Counted from the stretch's first letter, positions 1 to 12,937 are shown. The stretch is 64,000 nucleotides of DNA from Cavia porcellus (GCF_034190915.1 NW_026947486.1:79960044-80024043), one strand, 5' to 3'. Numbers and translations are program-made. The notes: generated by a model not told the origin, from the sequence alone.

Positions 1-189
1 GCCTGGACCTGGACCAAATAACAATAAAATAGGGAATCTTTTGTAAGCTTGAGATTGTTTCAAATTTAAAAATGAATAAAAATACTCTTCCATATGATAT
101 CTCTTTAAAGGCTGAGAGCAATTTGCCAGCTGTTCTATTTTTCTCTGTCACTCGTTTGTTCATTCTTCATTCTTCACTTTTTCATTCAT

Positions 190-300
190 TTTAAACAAAT
201 ATTGACTGATATATACTTTGAGCCTGTTCCAGAGCTGGACACTGTGGATACAGCAGAGAAAAAAGATGATTCTACTGGCTCTCATGAACTTGGAGCAACT
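190..300 (+). repeat. L2 3'-end fragment
   Basis: Contains the worn L2 tail pattern ('gagctggacactgtggatac' followed by 'tctcatgaactt'). Old and diverged. Confidence 0.5.
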
Positions 301-1245
301 TGTAGATGATCAAAGGAAATAAAATTTTTCAACAAGTATTTCTAACTGTGATAGGACCATGAAGTTAGAATCAGGATGGAGGGAGAGAGCCCGCAGAAAG
401 TTCCAAATCTGGCAAATAGCCCTAGCATCTAAGGTTGTAGAGCTGCAAAGGCAGTGAACCAGAGAAATTAGCACTCTCCCATGAAAAATGTATTGGATGA
501 GAGAAAGTATGTAGGAGCTCAGATGAGTGGCTTTATGCAAATAGTCAACAAGTTGTTCTGTCTGCTTCCTAAAATACCAGAATATTGAAAAGAGATTTCC
601 TGAATTTAAAAGACACCCACTGTGTCCCGGTGATATAATATTGAAAACAAATAAAATAGCTTTAGTACCTTGGCAAAGTTAAGAGCAGCCAACAGTAGAA
701 GTCTAGCCTACTTCTCTGAATGCTGAGGTCTATCTCAGTAACCAGAGCCCCTATTTCTGCCTTGTTATTGCCTTTGCACCCTGTCACTTGCTTTAATACT
801 ACAGTTCCAACAGCTACACAATTCCAAGCTTGAATATGAGTTGGGTTGTGGAGAGTCCTAAGAACAGAAACTCCAATAGATGTCATGCCAGTCTCAAGAG
901 TAGATTTGCCTTGCAGCCTAAATCAGGAAAGTTGAATGGTTAGAGTCATCGAAATATTTTTTCTAAGAAAATTAGCTATTAAATATGGAGACTGAGCTAT
1001 GGATGTGCTTGTGAAGCCTGGTGCCAAGAATCTAAAACGCCTTCAGTGAATGGCAGCTGTTGCTCCTCTCATTGTTGATAAGGAATTAACTGGATGAGGA
1101 AAAATGTGGTAGCATGAGGACACTGGATATTTAATATACATCCAGGACACTGTCACGGGACAAGTGACAGGGTTCTAAATGGAAGGGTGCAAGAACAAAC
1201 TTTTGCCTGTCTCATATTACTGCTTATCCAACCACCTAGTATTCT
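301..1245. other. No gene seen
   Basis: AT-rich, apparently single-copy DNA without a convincing ORF, RNA gene or repeat that I can name. Confidence 0.5.
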
Positions 1246-1249
1246 AGTT

Positions 1250-1560
1250 AATACATCATTCATTCATTCAACAAGTGTTTATTAAGCACTTACTATATAC
1301 TGGACACTGTCCATGATTCTAAGGATATGTAAGAAAATAAAGCAAATAAACAGATCATCCTTATAATTCCATAAATCATGCGTTTTCCTAGGGCTTTTAT
1401 CTCCATGACTTCATGTGATTCTCATGGCAATCCAATGAGATGAGCATATTGTTAGTGTCTGAATTTATAAATGTGGGAACTAACATATCCAGAGATTTAT
1501 TAATTTGTCTGTGATCTCAGCTGAGCTGGCATTTGAGCCCAGACCTTCAGGCTGTAGTTT
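1250..1560 (+). repeat. L2 and MIR fragments
   Basis: 'caacaagtgtttattaagca' followed by a 'tactggacactgt' stretch is L2-like. From about 1,380 a MIR-like stretch runs through 'ggaactaacatatccagaga' to 'ctggcatttgagcccagacc'. Confidence 0.5.
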
Positions 1561-2280
1561 AATATGCTCTTCATTGCAAATTTTCAGACTGGCCCCCAGC
1601 CTAATCTACTTGCCACCAGTCTCCCTTTCACCTGCGGGTACCAAAAGTGTTCCACCCTGCCTTCTACCTCTCATCTCTTCCCTTCTTTCTCCTTTGTTCT
1701 ACAAGTTCAATCAGTCTGTCAGTGGGCAGTTTTTAAATGCTTACCTCTAAGACTTCATAGGAAGTAGGTCCTAAAGGGCCACTTAGGTCTCAGTTGTCTC
1801 AGTCAATCCAGAGCAGCAGTAAGAGGACTGGTATACATTTTCCAAGATGTTAACTATGAAGATTTGGTTAGACATTAAACTGGACCGTTTTAGAGGCCAG
1901 CTCTGGGCAGGCACTCTCCTGTGTTCAGAGACCTGGAGAAGAAGAACACACCTGGTGAAATAATTTTAGAAGCTAGGTCCCCATCAGGAGTTTGACATTA
2001 CGCTCCCTCAGGTTTGGTGGCTTGTGCTCTCTAATGGGTAATACACTTTCTCTGACTTAGAAACCTTACCACTGTATTTATGGAATTTGATCATCTTTAA
2101 ACACCTGCTAGATTATTACAATTTAAGCAATGTCTAGGAATACATATTTAGCAGGAAACAGAGTACAAAAGATTTGAGTCTGCTATTCAACTATACATAA
2201 TTTCACTCTACTCTTTCCAAGCGTACAAAGCACTCAGGATTTTGGGCATGCTTTCTCCACATTAATACATGTAAACATGT

Positions 2281-2655
2281 CATGGTTTGGACCTTTAATG
2301 TCCTCCGAAGCCTTAGGTGTTGAAATTTGGGTTCCCATGGCACAATTTGGAGGTGGTGGAATGTTCAGGAAGTGAGGCCTGGTAGAAGGAAGTCAGGTCC
2401 CTGGAAGCCTGCCCTTAAAGCGATAATGGTGTCCCTGAACCTTGCTGTTTATCTCTTTGATTTCCTAGATACTTTAAGGTGAGGAACTTATTCCACTGTG
2501 TGCTCTTGCCATGGCACACAGCCTTGCCACAGGCCCAAAGCAACAGAACAAGTTGATATTGAGCTGAAACCTCTGAAACAATAAGTGAGAAAGAATTCTT
2601 TTAAATTGATTCTCTCAGGTATTTTATCACAGTGACACACAGCTGACTAATACAA
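2281..2655 (+). mobile_element. ERVL-MaLR type LTR
   Basis: Begins near 'tggtttggacctttaatgtc', contains the block 'gaaacctctgaaacaataag' and ends 'gacacacagctgactaatac', the typical MaLR LTR end. It appears to be a solo LTR; no internal sequence is seen. Confidence 0.6.
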
Positions 2656-3300
2656 AGTTATTTAAATAGTCTTAGTGTAGAAAATCATTTGAATTCCCTA
2701 ATTATCAATGGTTATTTTGAACTCCAAAAAAAAAAAAAAAAAACAATGCAATGGAGGTTGAGAAGGATTTGGAGTTAGATGGACTTGTTTTCAAAACATG
2801 ACTTCTTACAAACTGTGTAACCTTAGGCTTCCTATTTAAGCTTCTAAATGTCAGTTTCTATTGAGTGTACCAATCCACAAAATCAGTTTGAGGAACAAAG
2901 CAGTTGACATACAAGAAGCACAAGATATCATCTGCCACATTGAAATATTCAATAAATATCATCCTTGTTAAACTCATTTGGGCTAACTGGAGAGGCAGAA
3001 ACACTCTTATGGGATGAAGCTTTAGAAATGTAAATATTTAGGCCCAGGGTTTACCTCATGGTAGACGGAATGTTTAGCATGTGCAACGCCCTCGGTTTGA
3101 TTACGAAGGACCACCAGTGACAAAAAGAAAGTGAAAGAAGTGTAAATGTGTTAAGTGAAATTTTAATATTTTCATATATCTCAAATAAATAGAATATAGG
3201 ACAATGGCATTCATGCAAAAGGGACTTGAAATTAACTTAATGAAACTATGAAGAGCTTCAAAAAGTAGTAAGAGATGCCAGTTAGAGAGCATTTATGCAT
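2656..3300. other. No gene seen
   Basis: A poly(A) tract at 2727-2743 and otherwise AT-rich DNA. No coding or RNA feature recognised. Confidence 0.5.
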
Positions 3301-3309
3301 CAAAAACCT

Positions 3310-3500
3310 TTCTCAAGGACTTACAAGGTTTATCATCTTTAATCCTCACAATAACATTAGAGACAGATGTAATTATAATTTCCATTTGCAGATGTGGAAA
3401 CTGAGGCACAGGAGGATCATAAAACTAAAAATTAAGTGGTTAATGCAGAAATTGAACCTACTTGATTTGGTTGTAGAGCCTATATACCTCAACCCTGTTA
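3310..3500 (+). repeat. MIR SINE fragment
   Basis: The MIR core is recognisable: 'tttaatcctcacaataac' followed by 'gatgtggaaactgaggcaca'. Confidence 0.6.
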
Positions 3501-3662
3501 CCCTATCTGAGTCATTTGCTCAAGAACAAAAGAAGTACTTCTTTAAACCTTTCTTCTCCTTCTACCTAAATTCTCTTCTAGCTCTACTCCATCTTTTAAT
3601 CTTAGAGATATTTATCTTAGCAACTCTTTTTTTATAAATAGACTGGCTTTGTTCACCTTTGT

Positions 3663-3742
3663 TTTCAGTGCTGGGAATGGAACTCACGGCCTTGCACATG
3701 CTAGGCAGGCGCTCTACCAGTGAACTATATGCTCAGTCCCAC
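3663..3742 (-). mobile_element. ID-type SINE (older)
   Basis: The reverse complement reads as a tRNA-derived ID head, with 'agttcactggtagagcgcct' as box A and 'gtgagttccattcccagcac' as box B. More diverged than the ID copies with intact target duplications. Confidence 0.65.
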
Positions 3743-3834
3743 TTTCCTGACTTGTATGGTAATAATTCTTGCCTTCTTTAAGTTTTAACATCTTTATATT
3801 CATGTATAAGCAATACAGTGTAGCTTTATCTGTT

Positions 3835-3835
<1 letters not shown>

Positions 3836-3875
<40 letters not shown>
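3836..3875. repeat. (TG)n microsatellite
   Basis: About 18-19 uninterrupted TG units. Confidence 0.95.
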
Positions 3876-5186
3876 ATTCATACTATAAGTCTTCTTTTTA
3901 AAGACAGTTTTACTGTGATATAAATGCATTCTTTTAAGTGTATAATTCAATGGTCCTATGTCTGTTCCAAGTTGTATGACCATCACACAATAATTTTAAA
4001 ATAGTTTCATCTCTCATGGTCAGTTGCTCTCTTTTCCTTCTCCCTCAGCCCTAAGAGGCACAAGTCTACTTTCTGTCTGTATAGATTTTTTCTTCTGAAC
4101 ATTCCATGTAAACAGAATCACACAATGGCTAGCTTTTTGTGTCTGTTCTCTTTCATTTAGCATAGTTGCAAGGTTCATCTATGTGGTGGATGAATCAGCA
4201 TTTCCTTATTTTTCTATTCATCAATTGATTTGATAAGTGAGTTGTTTCTACTTTGGACTACTATCAATATCTGTCATGAATGATAGTATACAAATTTTTG
4301 CAAACATATGTTTTCAGTTCCTTTGGCTATTCATCTAAGAGTGGAATTGCAGGGTCATGTGGTAATTCTATATTTAACTTTTTGAGGAAATTCCAGGCTA
4401 TTTCCTAAAGCAGCTACACCATTTTGTATTCTTTCAGCAACAGTTGAGGATTCTAATTTCTCCATATCTTTTCAAAAACTTGACATTATATTTCATTATA
4501 GCCATTCTAGAAGGTATAAAAGGCTATCTCCTTTTGATATTCATTTACATTTCCCTGATGGCTAATGATGCAGATCATCCTTTCATGTGCTTATTGCCTA
4601 GATATATAGATATATAGATTTCCCCCCTGGGGAAATGACTTCAGATCCTTGCCCATTTTTAAATTGGCCTGTCTTTTTATTATTACTGAGTTATAAAAAA
4701 AACCCTTTACATATTTTAGATGAAAGTACCTTATATATGATGTGTACACATCTTCTCTCACTCTGTGAATTGTCTTACTTTTCTTGACAGCATATTTTGA
4801 TACATAAAACATTTAAATGTTGAAGAAGCTCAATTTATGTGTGCTTTCTTTTGTTGCTTATGCTTTTGTGTCATAGCTAGAAACATCATTCCTGACTCAA
4901 GAACACAAAGATTTACTTTTATGATTTACTTCTATGATTTCTTCTAAGAGTTTTGTAATTTTAGCACTGATATTTAGGTCTATGCTCCATTTTGAGTTGA
5001 TATTTGTACATAAGTTAAAGTAGTGGTTCAAATTCATTTTTGCACATGGATATTCAGTTGTCCCTGCATCATTTGTTGAATAGATTATTTCTCTATTGAA
5101 TGGTCATGTTACTCTCATCAAAAACCAACCGACTATAAATGTTGTCGTAAGTTGTGGTACTGAAAACTGTGAATGCTCCAACTTTG

Positions 5187-5701
5187 GTTTTTTTTTTTTT
5201 TTGCCACTGTTAGTTTTCTTTGTTTCTTTTTAATTTAAAGAGAAAAAAGAAAGGAAATTAAAAAAACAAAGCAGTAAAAGGGTACAAGTAATACAGAATT
5301 TCAAGAAAAAATATACAGTAAGAAATCACTAGTTAATAGGTTACATATTGTCATCTTAGAAACAGTTGTCCAAATTATAAAATTAAAGCATATAAAGTAG
5401 ACATTCATACAGTGAGATTGCAGATAGTTCCGTTCAATGATCCAACAAAAGCTCAGTAATATGGTTTTCCATTCTACACACTCATACATGCAGTTATAAC
5501 CCTTAGACCACCTTCCTTTCCTCTCTTTTTTACAATAACAATTACACTTATTGGGTTTTTTTACTCCCACAGTTCTTATTAATTTTTTTGAAGAGAATAA
5601 AACCAAACGTGACTAAACAAAACAGAGTCGATTAGAACAGAAGGGTGGGCATAGTACATGATGTAAAAATAGAATATCAGGTGATCAAAAATGGTTACCA
5701 T
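5187..5701 (-). mobile_element. 5'-truncated young L1 nested in the old L1
   Basis: The 3' UTR of the same L1 family as the element at 38,649-45,536 (shared 'gggtacaagtaatacagaa' and 'atcactagttaatagg' stretches), with its tail as the T-tract at the left end. It is bounded by a perfect 19-bp target duplication TGTGAATGCTCCAACTTTG at 5168-5186 and 5702-5720. Confidence 0.9.
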
Positions 5702-6275
5702 TGTGAATGCTCCAACTTTGTTCTTTTTCAAGATTGTTTTGGCAGTTCTCAGTCCCCTATGCTTCCATATAAATTTAGTATCATCTTGTAAATTTATACA
5801 AAGAAGTCAACTGACATTATGCTAGGAATTACACTGAATCTATAGATCGTTCTCTAGAGTCTTTATCTTAACAATATTAAGCCTCTTACCACATGAACAT
5901 GAAACGTCTTTCATTTTGTTTAAACCTTTAATTTCTTTCAGCAGTGATTTGTGATTTTCAGTTTAAGAGTTTTGCACTTCTATTGTTGGATTTTTTCATA
6001 AATATTTGAAGGACATTCATTCTTGACACGTTATTTTCATTGTTTCTATTTCAGCAATTTCCAATCTTATGTTAATCATAACATTTTAAAATTTTTTACT
6101 GAGCTTTTTTGGCTTTCTTTCACATTTTCTTACATCTGAAGGTGAATGCTTAACTAATTAACTTTTGGCACTTCATTTTTGCTAAGAGTTTTTCTTTTAA
6201 GCACTGCTTTAGCCGCTTCCCACAGATTTTGGCAAGTGTATTTTCATTATTACCGTACAGCTAAATTTTCTGAAA

Positions 6276-6412
6276 TAGGGTCTTACTGTGTGGTCCAGGC
6301 TGGTTCCAAACTCCTGTGATCAAATGTTCCTCCTATCCCAGTCTCCTGAATAACTGAAAATAAAGGTGTGCCACTGCACATGCTAGGCACTGCAGCCAGC
6401 TCAGCTAAAAAT
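6276..6412 (-). mobile_element. B1-like SINE
   Basis: Plus strand shows the 7SL-derived reverse pattern ('agggtcttactgtgtggtcc' ... 'aggtgtgccactgcacatgc'). Old copy. Confidence 0.6.
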
Positions 6413-6677
6413 ATATTTAAATTCCATGATCACTCTGTTTTGACCCATCACTTATTTCTGAATGTGTGTCTTAGTTTCTATACATGCTGAAATTTTCCTA
6501 CTGATTTGTAACTTATTTACATTGTGATCAGGCTTTAATTCTTCAAAATGTTTTGAATTCTCTTTCTAGCCTAATATATAGTCAAAGTTTGTAGCTCTCC
6601 TATATGCATATACTGTAGTTGTAGGGTTGCAGTGTTCTTTACATTAGCTATTAACTCAACATACTAATTTTGTTTTA

Positions 6678-6715
6678 TGAGACTGACGCGCTACCTATTG
6701 CGCTAACTGGGCACC
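6678..6715 (-). pseudogene. Tailless retroposed 5' half of tRNA-Met(CAT)
   Basis: Read on the minus strand from 6712, the insert matches the 5' half of elongator tRNA-Met: acceptor strand, D-arm (TTAGCGCAATAGGTAGCGCG) and anticodon stem GTCAGTCTCA, breaking off at the anticodon CAT. The 38-bp insert is flanked by 16-bp repeats TACTAATTTTGTTTTA (6662-6677) and TACTAATATTGTTTTA (6716-6731), one mismatch. There is no A-tail and no 3' half, so it is not a tRNA gene. Three extra bases (GGT) precede the tRNA 5' end. Confidence 0.8.
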
Positions 6716-7122
6716 TACTAATATTGTTTTAAAAATCCTATATCTTTAGAGACATTTTTGTATTCTTGATCAAATACTGATAAAAGTGTGGTAAGACCTT
6801 CCACTCTGTTTGTACATTTGCCTATTTCTCCTTTTAGTAAGATAATTTTGCATTTGTGTAAGGCTTAGCTTTGTAAATACAAAATCATGTGAATTTGTTA
6901 AAATTCCTGGAAAAGTGAACCCTTTGTCATTATAAAATAGCATATTTCTAATAATGCTCTTTGCTTTAAAATATATTCTTTGATGTGAATACAGGGATAA
7001 AGTATTTTATATCCTTTATACATTAATTGAATAATTTCTCTTCCTCAATATTTTACTATAAGTCTATCTTTTGTATTTGCCTCTTAAACAGCATGCAGTT
7101 ATGTTTGCTGGTATTTGTTTTT

Positions 7123-7285
7123 AATGTTTTGTTTTGTTCATTTTTTGAGGCAGAGTCTAGCTATGTAGTTCAGACTGGCCTTGAACTCTCTCTGTACAGC
7201 CTAGGCTGGCTTCGAACTCATGGTGATCACCCTCCTTGGATTCCCAAATTCTGGGATTAAACCTGTGTGCCAACACACTCAGCTT
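7123..7285 (-). mobile_element. B1 SINE with internal duplication
   Basis: Two successive copies of a 'gactggccttgaactctctc' / 'gctggcttcgaactcatggt' motif show the ~29-bp duplication typical of rodent B1. Ends near 'caacacactcagct'. Confidence 0.75.
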
Positions 7286-7295
7286 ATTTTTTTAA

Positions 7296-7732
7296 AAAAC
7301 ATTTTCAGACAAGTTTTATTAATGCAAAAATTTTCATGGTTTATTTTTCACCATTCTGTTCTGGCATACTTGTAATGGTATCAGAATCACCTGGATCAAT
7401 GATTTTGTGTGTGTGCACTTTTTGTAGTATTTTCCACATGTTGTACTCAGTTCAATATTATTGCCACTGTAGTGATGAGCACCAGTTTTGGCATAGCACT
7501 GTATGTCAGATTTCCTCAAAACTGCGCAGTTGTTGGTAAAGATGACCAATTTCACTTTGCATTGCCTGATCATCTGCCAAGTGTGCTTATACCCCAGCAT
7601 GTGTTTCCACGGTTCATAACAATTTGGGTCATAGAATTGATGAACTCCAGAGACTTTCATCTTCTTTGTGGCCACCATCTCTCTGCCTTAGGTGCAGGAT
7701 GGCACCTAACCAAGAGCAGCCAGTAAGATGAC
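7296..7732 (-). pseudogene. RPL30P: RPL30 processed pseudogene
   Basis: Minus-strand retrocopy of the ribosomal protein L30 mRNA. Visible protein pieces include MVATKK, the segment around [21 protein letters not shown] and [19 protein letters not shown]. The 5' UTR is retained up to 'gccatcttactggctgctct' (7,679-7,732). The 3' end carries AATAAA (7317-7322 on the minus strand) and a short A-rich tail. There are no introns, the reading frame is shifted in the early part, and a few residues are deleted before HHYSGNN, so no functional protein is expected. Confidence 0.85.
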
Positions 7733-7893
7733 TAAGGACTGAAAAATGGATACTTGTCTTTTAACGTGAATATTTATCTCAAAACACTTAAGAAAATTGT
7801 TATACTTAGGTTAAAACTATCATTTTATTTTGTGTTTTTATTTGTCTCACCTATGTCTCTTTAATTTCTTTTTTCTGACTTACAAAACAATTA

Positions 7894-7979
7894 AGCAAGG
7901 GTGGGGGTCGTAGCTTGTGGTAGAGTGCAAGCTTAGTAGGCATAAAGCCTTGGGTTCAATCTCCAGTAAAACATAAGCA

Positions 7980-8011
<32 letters not shown>

Positions 8012-8013
8012 AA
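7894..8013 (+). mobile_element. ID SINE with (GAAA)n tail
   Basis: A tRNA-like head ('gtagcttgtggtagagtgca' and 'cttgggttcaatctccagta') followed by about eight GAAA units. Confidence 0.65.
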
Positions 8014-8440
8014 ACTGAGTTTTTGTTAACCGTTCAACTGTTTCCTCCCTAGGAATTTGGAATTTTATATCCTGTTGCTATTAACAGTCATGTCCTATTA
8101 ATTACCACAATACAATTACATAAATACCTAAATTACTTCTGATATGATACACAATATTCTTAGAAAAGTTGAATTCTCTTTATGCCCCTCTTGATGTCTT
8201 TTCTTATTGTACAGTACTTTATTTTTTTAAATCTAACACAGATTTTTATGATTTTTTCCCATCAACGTTCACTTATGTTGCCCATCTACTTCCATCCTTC
8301 ATTCCTTCCTGTATTCAGTTCTGATATTGTTTTCTTTCTGAAGTAGATCCTCAATTTCCAGTAATTCAATCTGCTGGTGATAAACTCTCTTAGTTCTCGT
8401 CAGTCTACAAATATATCCGCTCTGCTTTTGACTATTTCTA

Positions 8441-9655
8441 TGCACAATCCTGCCCTTGGGCTATCAGATAACATAGGTAAGGTGGGGGCTATGTGTACCC
8501 CCATCCAGGCTTTGACTTCAGAAGGGTCAAAATCCTAGTATAATAAGCCAGTTTGCACTCACTTCACTAGCATAAGAATGCTTATCTCAATAGGGTTGCT
8601 GAGGTCCCTAAATAAGATAAGTGGTGGAAAACTCCTGGCGCAGAGGAAGAAGGCAGCCAAAGGTAGTTACTGTTTCAACTGAGATCTTTGGCTCTTAACT
8701 TATAGGCTTTTAAGGTTTAATTTTTATAATCAGAAAATAAAATGGGACCTCCTTACCAGAGCAACAATTCTCACAACTGGAAAGCCCAAATCCCTGTCTT
8801 GCAACATAAGACCAGGAATAAGGCATCCTCTGTATCCTGCTTGAGCTAGTTTAGCAAATGCTTCTCCAAACATTACATGAAGGCCTTGGTTTTGTTCTGA
8901 TGACCCAACCAAGGCACCATTACACAGTCAACACGTGTTGCCAGGCTTCTGAGACCTAGTCTCTGTTTTTGTAATGCTATCAGTCCCCACAACACAGGAC
9001 TGGATTTGGTGATGGAGCCAATTAAATGCAGAACAAGATTCTGCTTAGAAACCAGGGTGTGGATTTAGGGCTCATAAGGATAATTTCTTTAAGTCAACAG
9101 CCTTCATTTCATCACATCTGTGAAGACCTTTTGAATATTGGAGTGACCAATAATAAACCTTCTATAGAGTCCAAAATCATACCACACAGTCTCAGGCAGA
9201 TTATGGCCCTAGCTAAGTACAGCTCCTTAGGAGTGGCATTTCACCACTGATGTGTGTTGTAGCTTGGCATAATTGATGCCATGTTAAGCCCTGCATTTAA
9301 CTAGCACCCTGTATTTGACTCAGGAAAATAAAAAATTACTCAGGGTCTAAGTCCCATGAAAACAGCAGAATGAGCTCTACTCACAAGAGAAAAATTAACT
9401 TGCTCAACAAAAGAAGCAGGATACAGGTGTCAACCAAAAATTAATGAAAGATTCAAGCTAAATTGTTTCCAACAGGATATGTTTTGTGATTCTCTGTTTT
9501 AAAAGCTCTGTAACTTTCCAGTTCTGTGCCACTTGTTTGGACCCTGAAGCTGGGGGAGGGGTCGATATAAGAGTGGTCCTGAGCTCAGTTAATTAAATTT
9601 CAAATTTATCAGTTTGGCTGCTTGGATTCCTATATCATTGCTCACGCACCCACCT
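8441..9655. other. Mostly single-copy DNA
   Basis: No recognised gene. A short minus-strand open segment ending at a GTAAGG donor (8751-8756) is discussed under findings. Confidence 0.4.
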
Positions 9656-9659
9656 CAAT

Positions 9660-9830
9660 GTGTACAGATATAATGGAATCAGGCCCATCTACCCTTCACT
9701 AATCTCTCTACACCTCAGAGAAAGTTTCCTAGCAATAGGGCCCAGGAATCTGAATTTCTAACTAGCTCTCACAAATAACCCTGAGGCAACCAGTTTTGCA
9801 CTCTTAGTTGAGTGATTACTGGATAAATTA
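9660..9830. repeat. hAT-Charlie (MER5-like) fossil
   Basis: 'ggcccaggaatctgaatttc' followed by 'taactagctctca' resembles the middle of MER5-class elements. Strongly diverged. Confidence 0.4.
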
Positions 9831-10249
9831 CGGTGCTCTAAATCTTCTCTCTGTTAATTTTACACACTGCCCCTTCCGTCACAATAGCAGAGATGTCCAT
9901 GGAAGCCTATTTGCACAAAGATAGTACTAAGGCTCTCTCTTTCCCCTTATGCAAAGCTGAAGAACTTCCACTGTTTCACTTGTTTTTGGTCCCAGCTCTT
10001 GATCAATGCACCTGGCCTCCAGTCACTGGGTTGAACCAAAGGGAAAAGGGAGAAGAAAAAGAGGCGAGAGGGAAAGAGGGAGAATGAAACAACGGAGGGA
10101 AGGAGAGACAGTTGCAAACTCTAGGGTGAATTGCAAACCAGCTCCTTCCTCCAGACCGAGCTGCTTTTGATGCCCCATCTACCAGCCGCACGTTCTGGCT
10201 CCTCCAGCTTCAGCTGGCTCCTTGGCAGCGACGGGAGCCCGCCCCCCGG

Positions 10250-10345
10250 CTCCGCTGATTGGCCGTCTTGACCCGCTCGTCATGCTTTTTTGTTAAGGGG
10301 AAGAAGGCAGCAGATAAAAGCAGCTTTCACTGCCTAAGGAGCCTT
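10250..10345 (+). promoter_or_regulatory. Core promoter of the ZCCHC18-like gene
   Basis: GC-rich block upstream of the coding exon. It holds an inverted CCAAT box (ATTGG, 10258-10262) and a TATA-like GATAAAAG (about 10313-10320). The usual spacing would place transcription start near 10,340-10,350. The flanks are purine-rich (about 10,040-10,110) and then CpG-bearing (10,190-10,290). The start site is inferred. Confidence 0.6.
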
Positions 10346-10520
10346 GCTGCCACCCCTTTGCTGCGCTGTACTAGGCGGCCTTGATCTGCGGCTCCACCTG
10401 GCAACCTTGGGTAGCTAGCGGCCGAGTCTGCGCCCGTCCTCTTCCTCTGTAGGGCTGCAGCGACCAGAAGGAGCAATCCATAGCTGTCGACGCCAGAGCA
10501 TCCACTGCCCACCAGCCTAG
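10345..10520 (+). other. ZCCHC18: Predicted non-coding first exon of the ZCCHC18-like gene
   Basis: GC-rich, CpG-bearing sequence directly downstream of the TATA-like box, ending in CCTAG followed by the splice donor GTAAAG at 10521. No ORF in it connects to the coding exon. A non-coding 5' exon spliced to a single coding exon is the known arrangement in this family. The 5' boundary is approximate. Confidence 0.55.
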
Positions 10521-11609
10521 GTAAAGAAAAGGAATGTGATTCCCTGGTGCGCAAAGGGAAAGGGATAAACCCGGACAGTGCAGGGTGGCTCTGGCTTGGA
10601 AAATCTGATTTCGAGGCTGGGGAAAGAGCATTTCCTTGGCCCAGCTGGGCCGAAGAGGTTAGGGTTCACCTGAACTTTGCCTGTTGGTAGGATTTGCCTG
10701 GATTGGAGAGGGGGAGGGGGCTACTTGAGGCGAAGGGAGAAGGAATCGCGCCCGCTTGAACTCCTTTGGAGTAGGTGGGTGTGTCTAAATGCTGTCCCTT
10801 TTCTGGGCGGCAGTCCCTCAAAGCCGAATGTGAACTTGAATTCCGTGCAGCTGTTCGCAGAGCTGGGTAGGCTGATGGCCTCCTGGGGAGAACTGAACGC
10901 ATGGGTGTGGGGGTCATTTTGGCTTTTTATTCACCAGGTGGGAGAGGGCAATTTCCTCTTGGTGAGAGGGGAGGCGGTGGGAGGAAGAAGAGTAGCGGGA
11001 TTATGCTTGAGGCTGCTTTGGAACCTTCTTTTCTCTGCCCTCTTCTCCTATGGCGCAGTTTTGATGCCCTGAGTACCCGGATCTGCGTGCGACCCTCTGT
11101 GGACCCAGTCCGACGATAGCACTGAGACAAGCTTTCTCACTGAGGGCACCGGTTGCAGAGGCTGGAAATAAAATAAAGGTGTGCTTCTATTTCTGAGCTT
11201 GTATAAGAATCGGAGAAATAAGGGGGGGTCAGGGAGAGGGAAGGCGCAGGTATTGAGAAGGGGGTATGCCTGAGACCACAGATAAAGGGAATGAGATCTT
11301 ATTTTACATTCATAAATCTGTGATCCTGTGCCCTATTTTGATAGCCCCATTATAAACTCCACACACTGTTAAGCCTAGAATTCAAAGCAACAGTTGCTGT
11401 CCCTCTTGGAGGACCAGCTGCAAAAAACACCCTGCTAGCAAGAGAACCTTGGCTAGCTCCAGGATGCTGTAATTGCTAGTCTCCTGCGTATTAAGGCAGT
11501 GGGCAGATATACAATCTAATGAAGGCACTCTTGGGGTAGGGAGAGAATGTGGCTACAACCTGCTCCCTTATTAATTACCCCCTTTTTTCCCTTTTTTTTT
11601 TTTTTACAG
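10521..11609 (+). other. ZCCHC18: Predicted 5' UTR intron of the ZCCHC18-like gene
   Basis: Starts at GTAAAG. A long T-tract ending in ACAG at 11606-11609 is the strongest acceptor. Two further acceptors lie closer to the ATG: TTTTCAG ending at 11702 and TTCTCAG ending at 11720. The intron contains G-rich stretches (10,705-10,730, 10,940-10,990) and no recognisable repeat. Which acceptor is used cannot be decided from sequence. Confidence 0.5.
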
Positions 11610-11656
11610 TCTCTACTGAAATAGGAAGAAGGTTGAGCCTGCTGCACACCTGTTGA

Positions 11657-12937
<1,281 letters not shown>

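Larger units (their letters stand above)
3890..8440 (-). mobile_element. Old antisense L1, several times interrupted
   Basis: The plus strand reads as antisense L1 ORF2 throughout, for example 'gagtggaattgcagggtcat', 'agttgtccctgcatcatttg' and 'gtgttctttacattagctat'. The 3' UTR lies near 3,900. Diverged and without a usable ORF. It is interrupted by a younger L1 (5187-5701), a tRNA half (6678-6715), B1 SINEs, an RPL30 pseudogene and an ID SINE. The segment after about 7,740 appears to be its 5' part and is less certain. Confidence 0.7.

Noticed and set aside
6678..6715. Functional tRNA gene
   Set aside because: Only the 5' half is present; no anticodon loop 3' side, T-arm, box B or terminator, and it is flanked by target duplications.
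10327..11130. Short ORFs around the first exon and intron of the ZCCHC18-like gene
   Set aside because: GC-rich 5' UTR and intron sequence, inconsistent frames, no domain; the coding exon has its own well-placed ATG.
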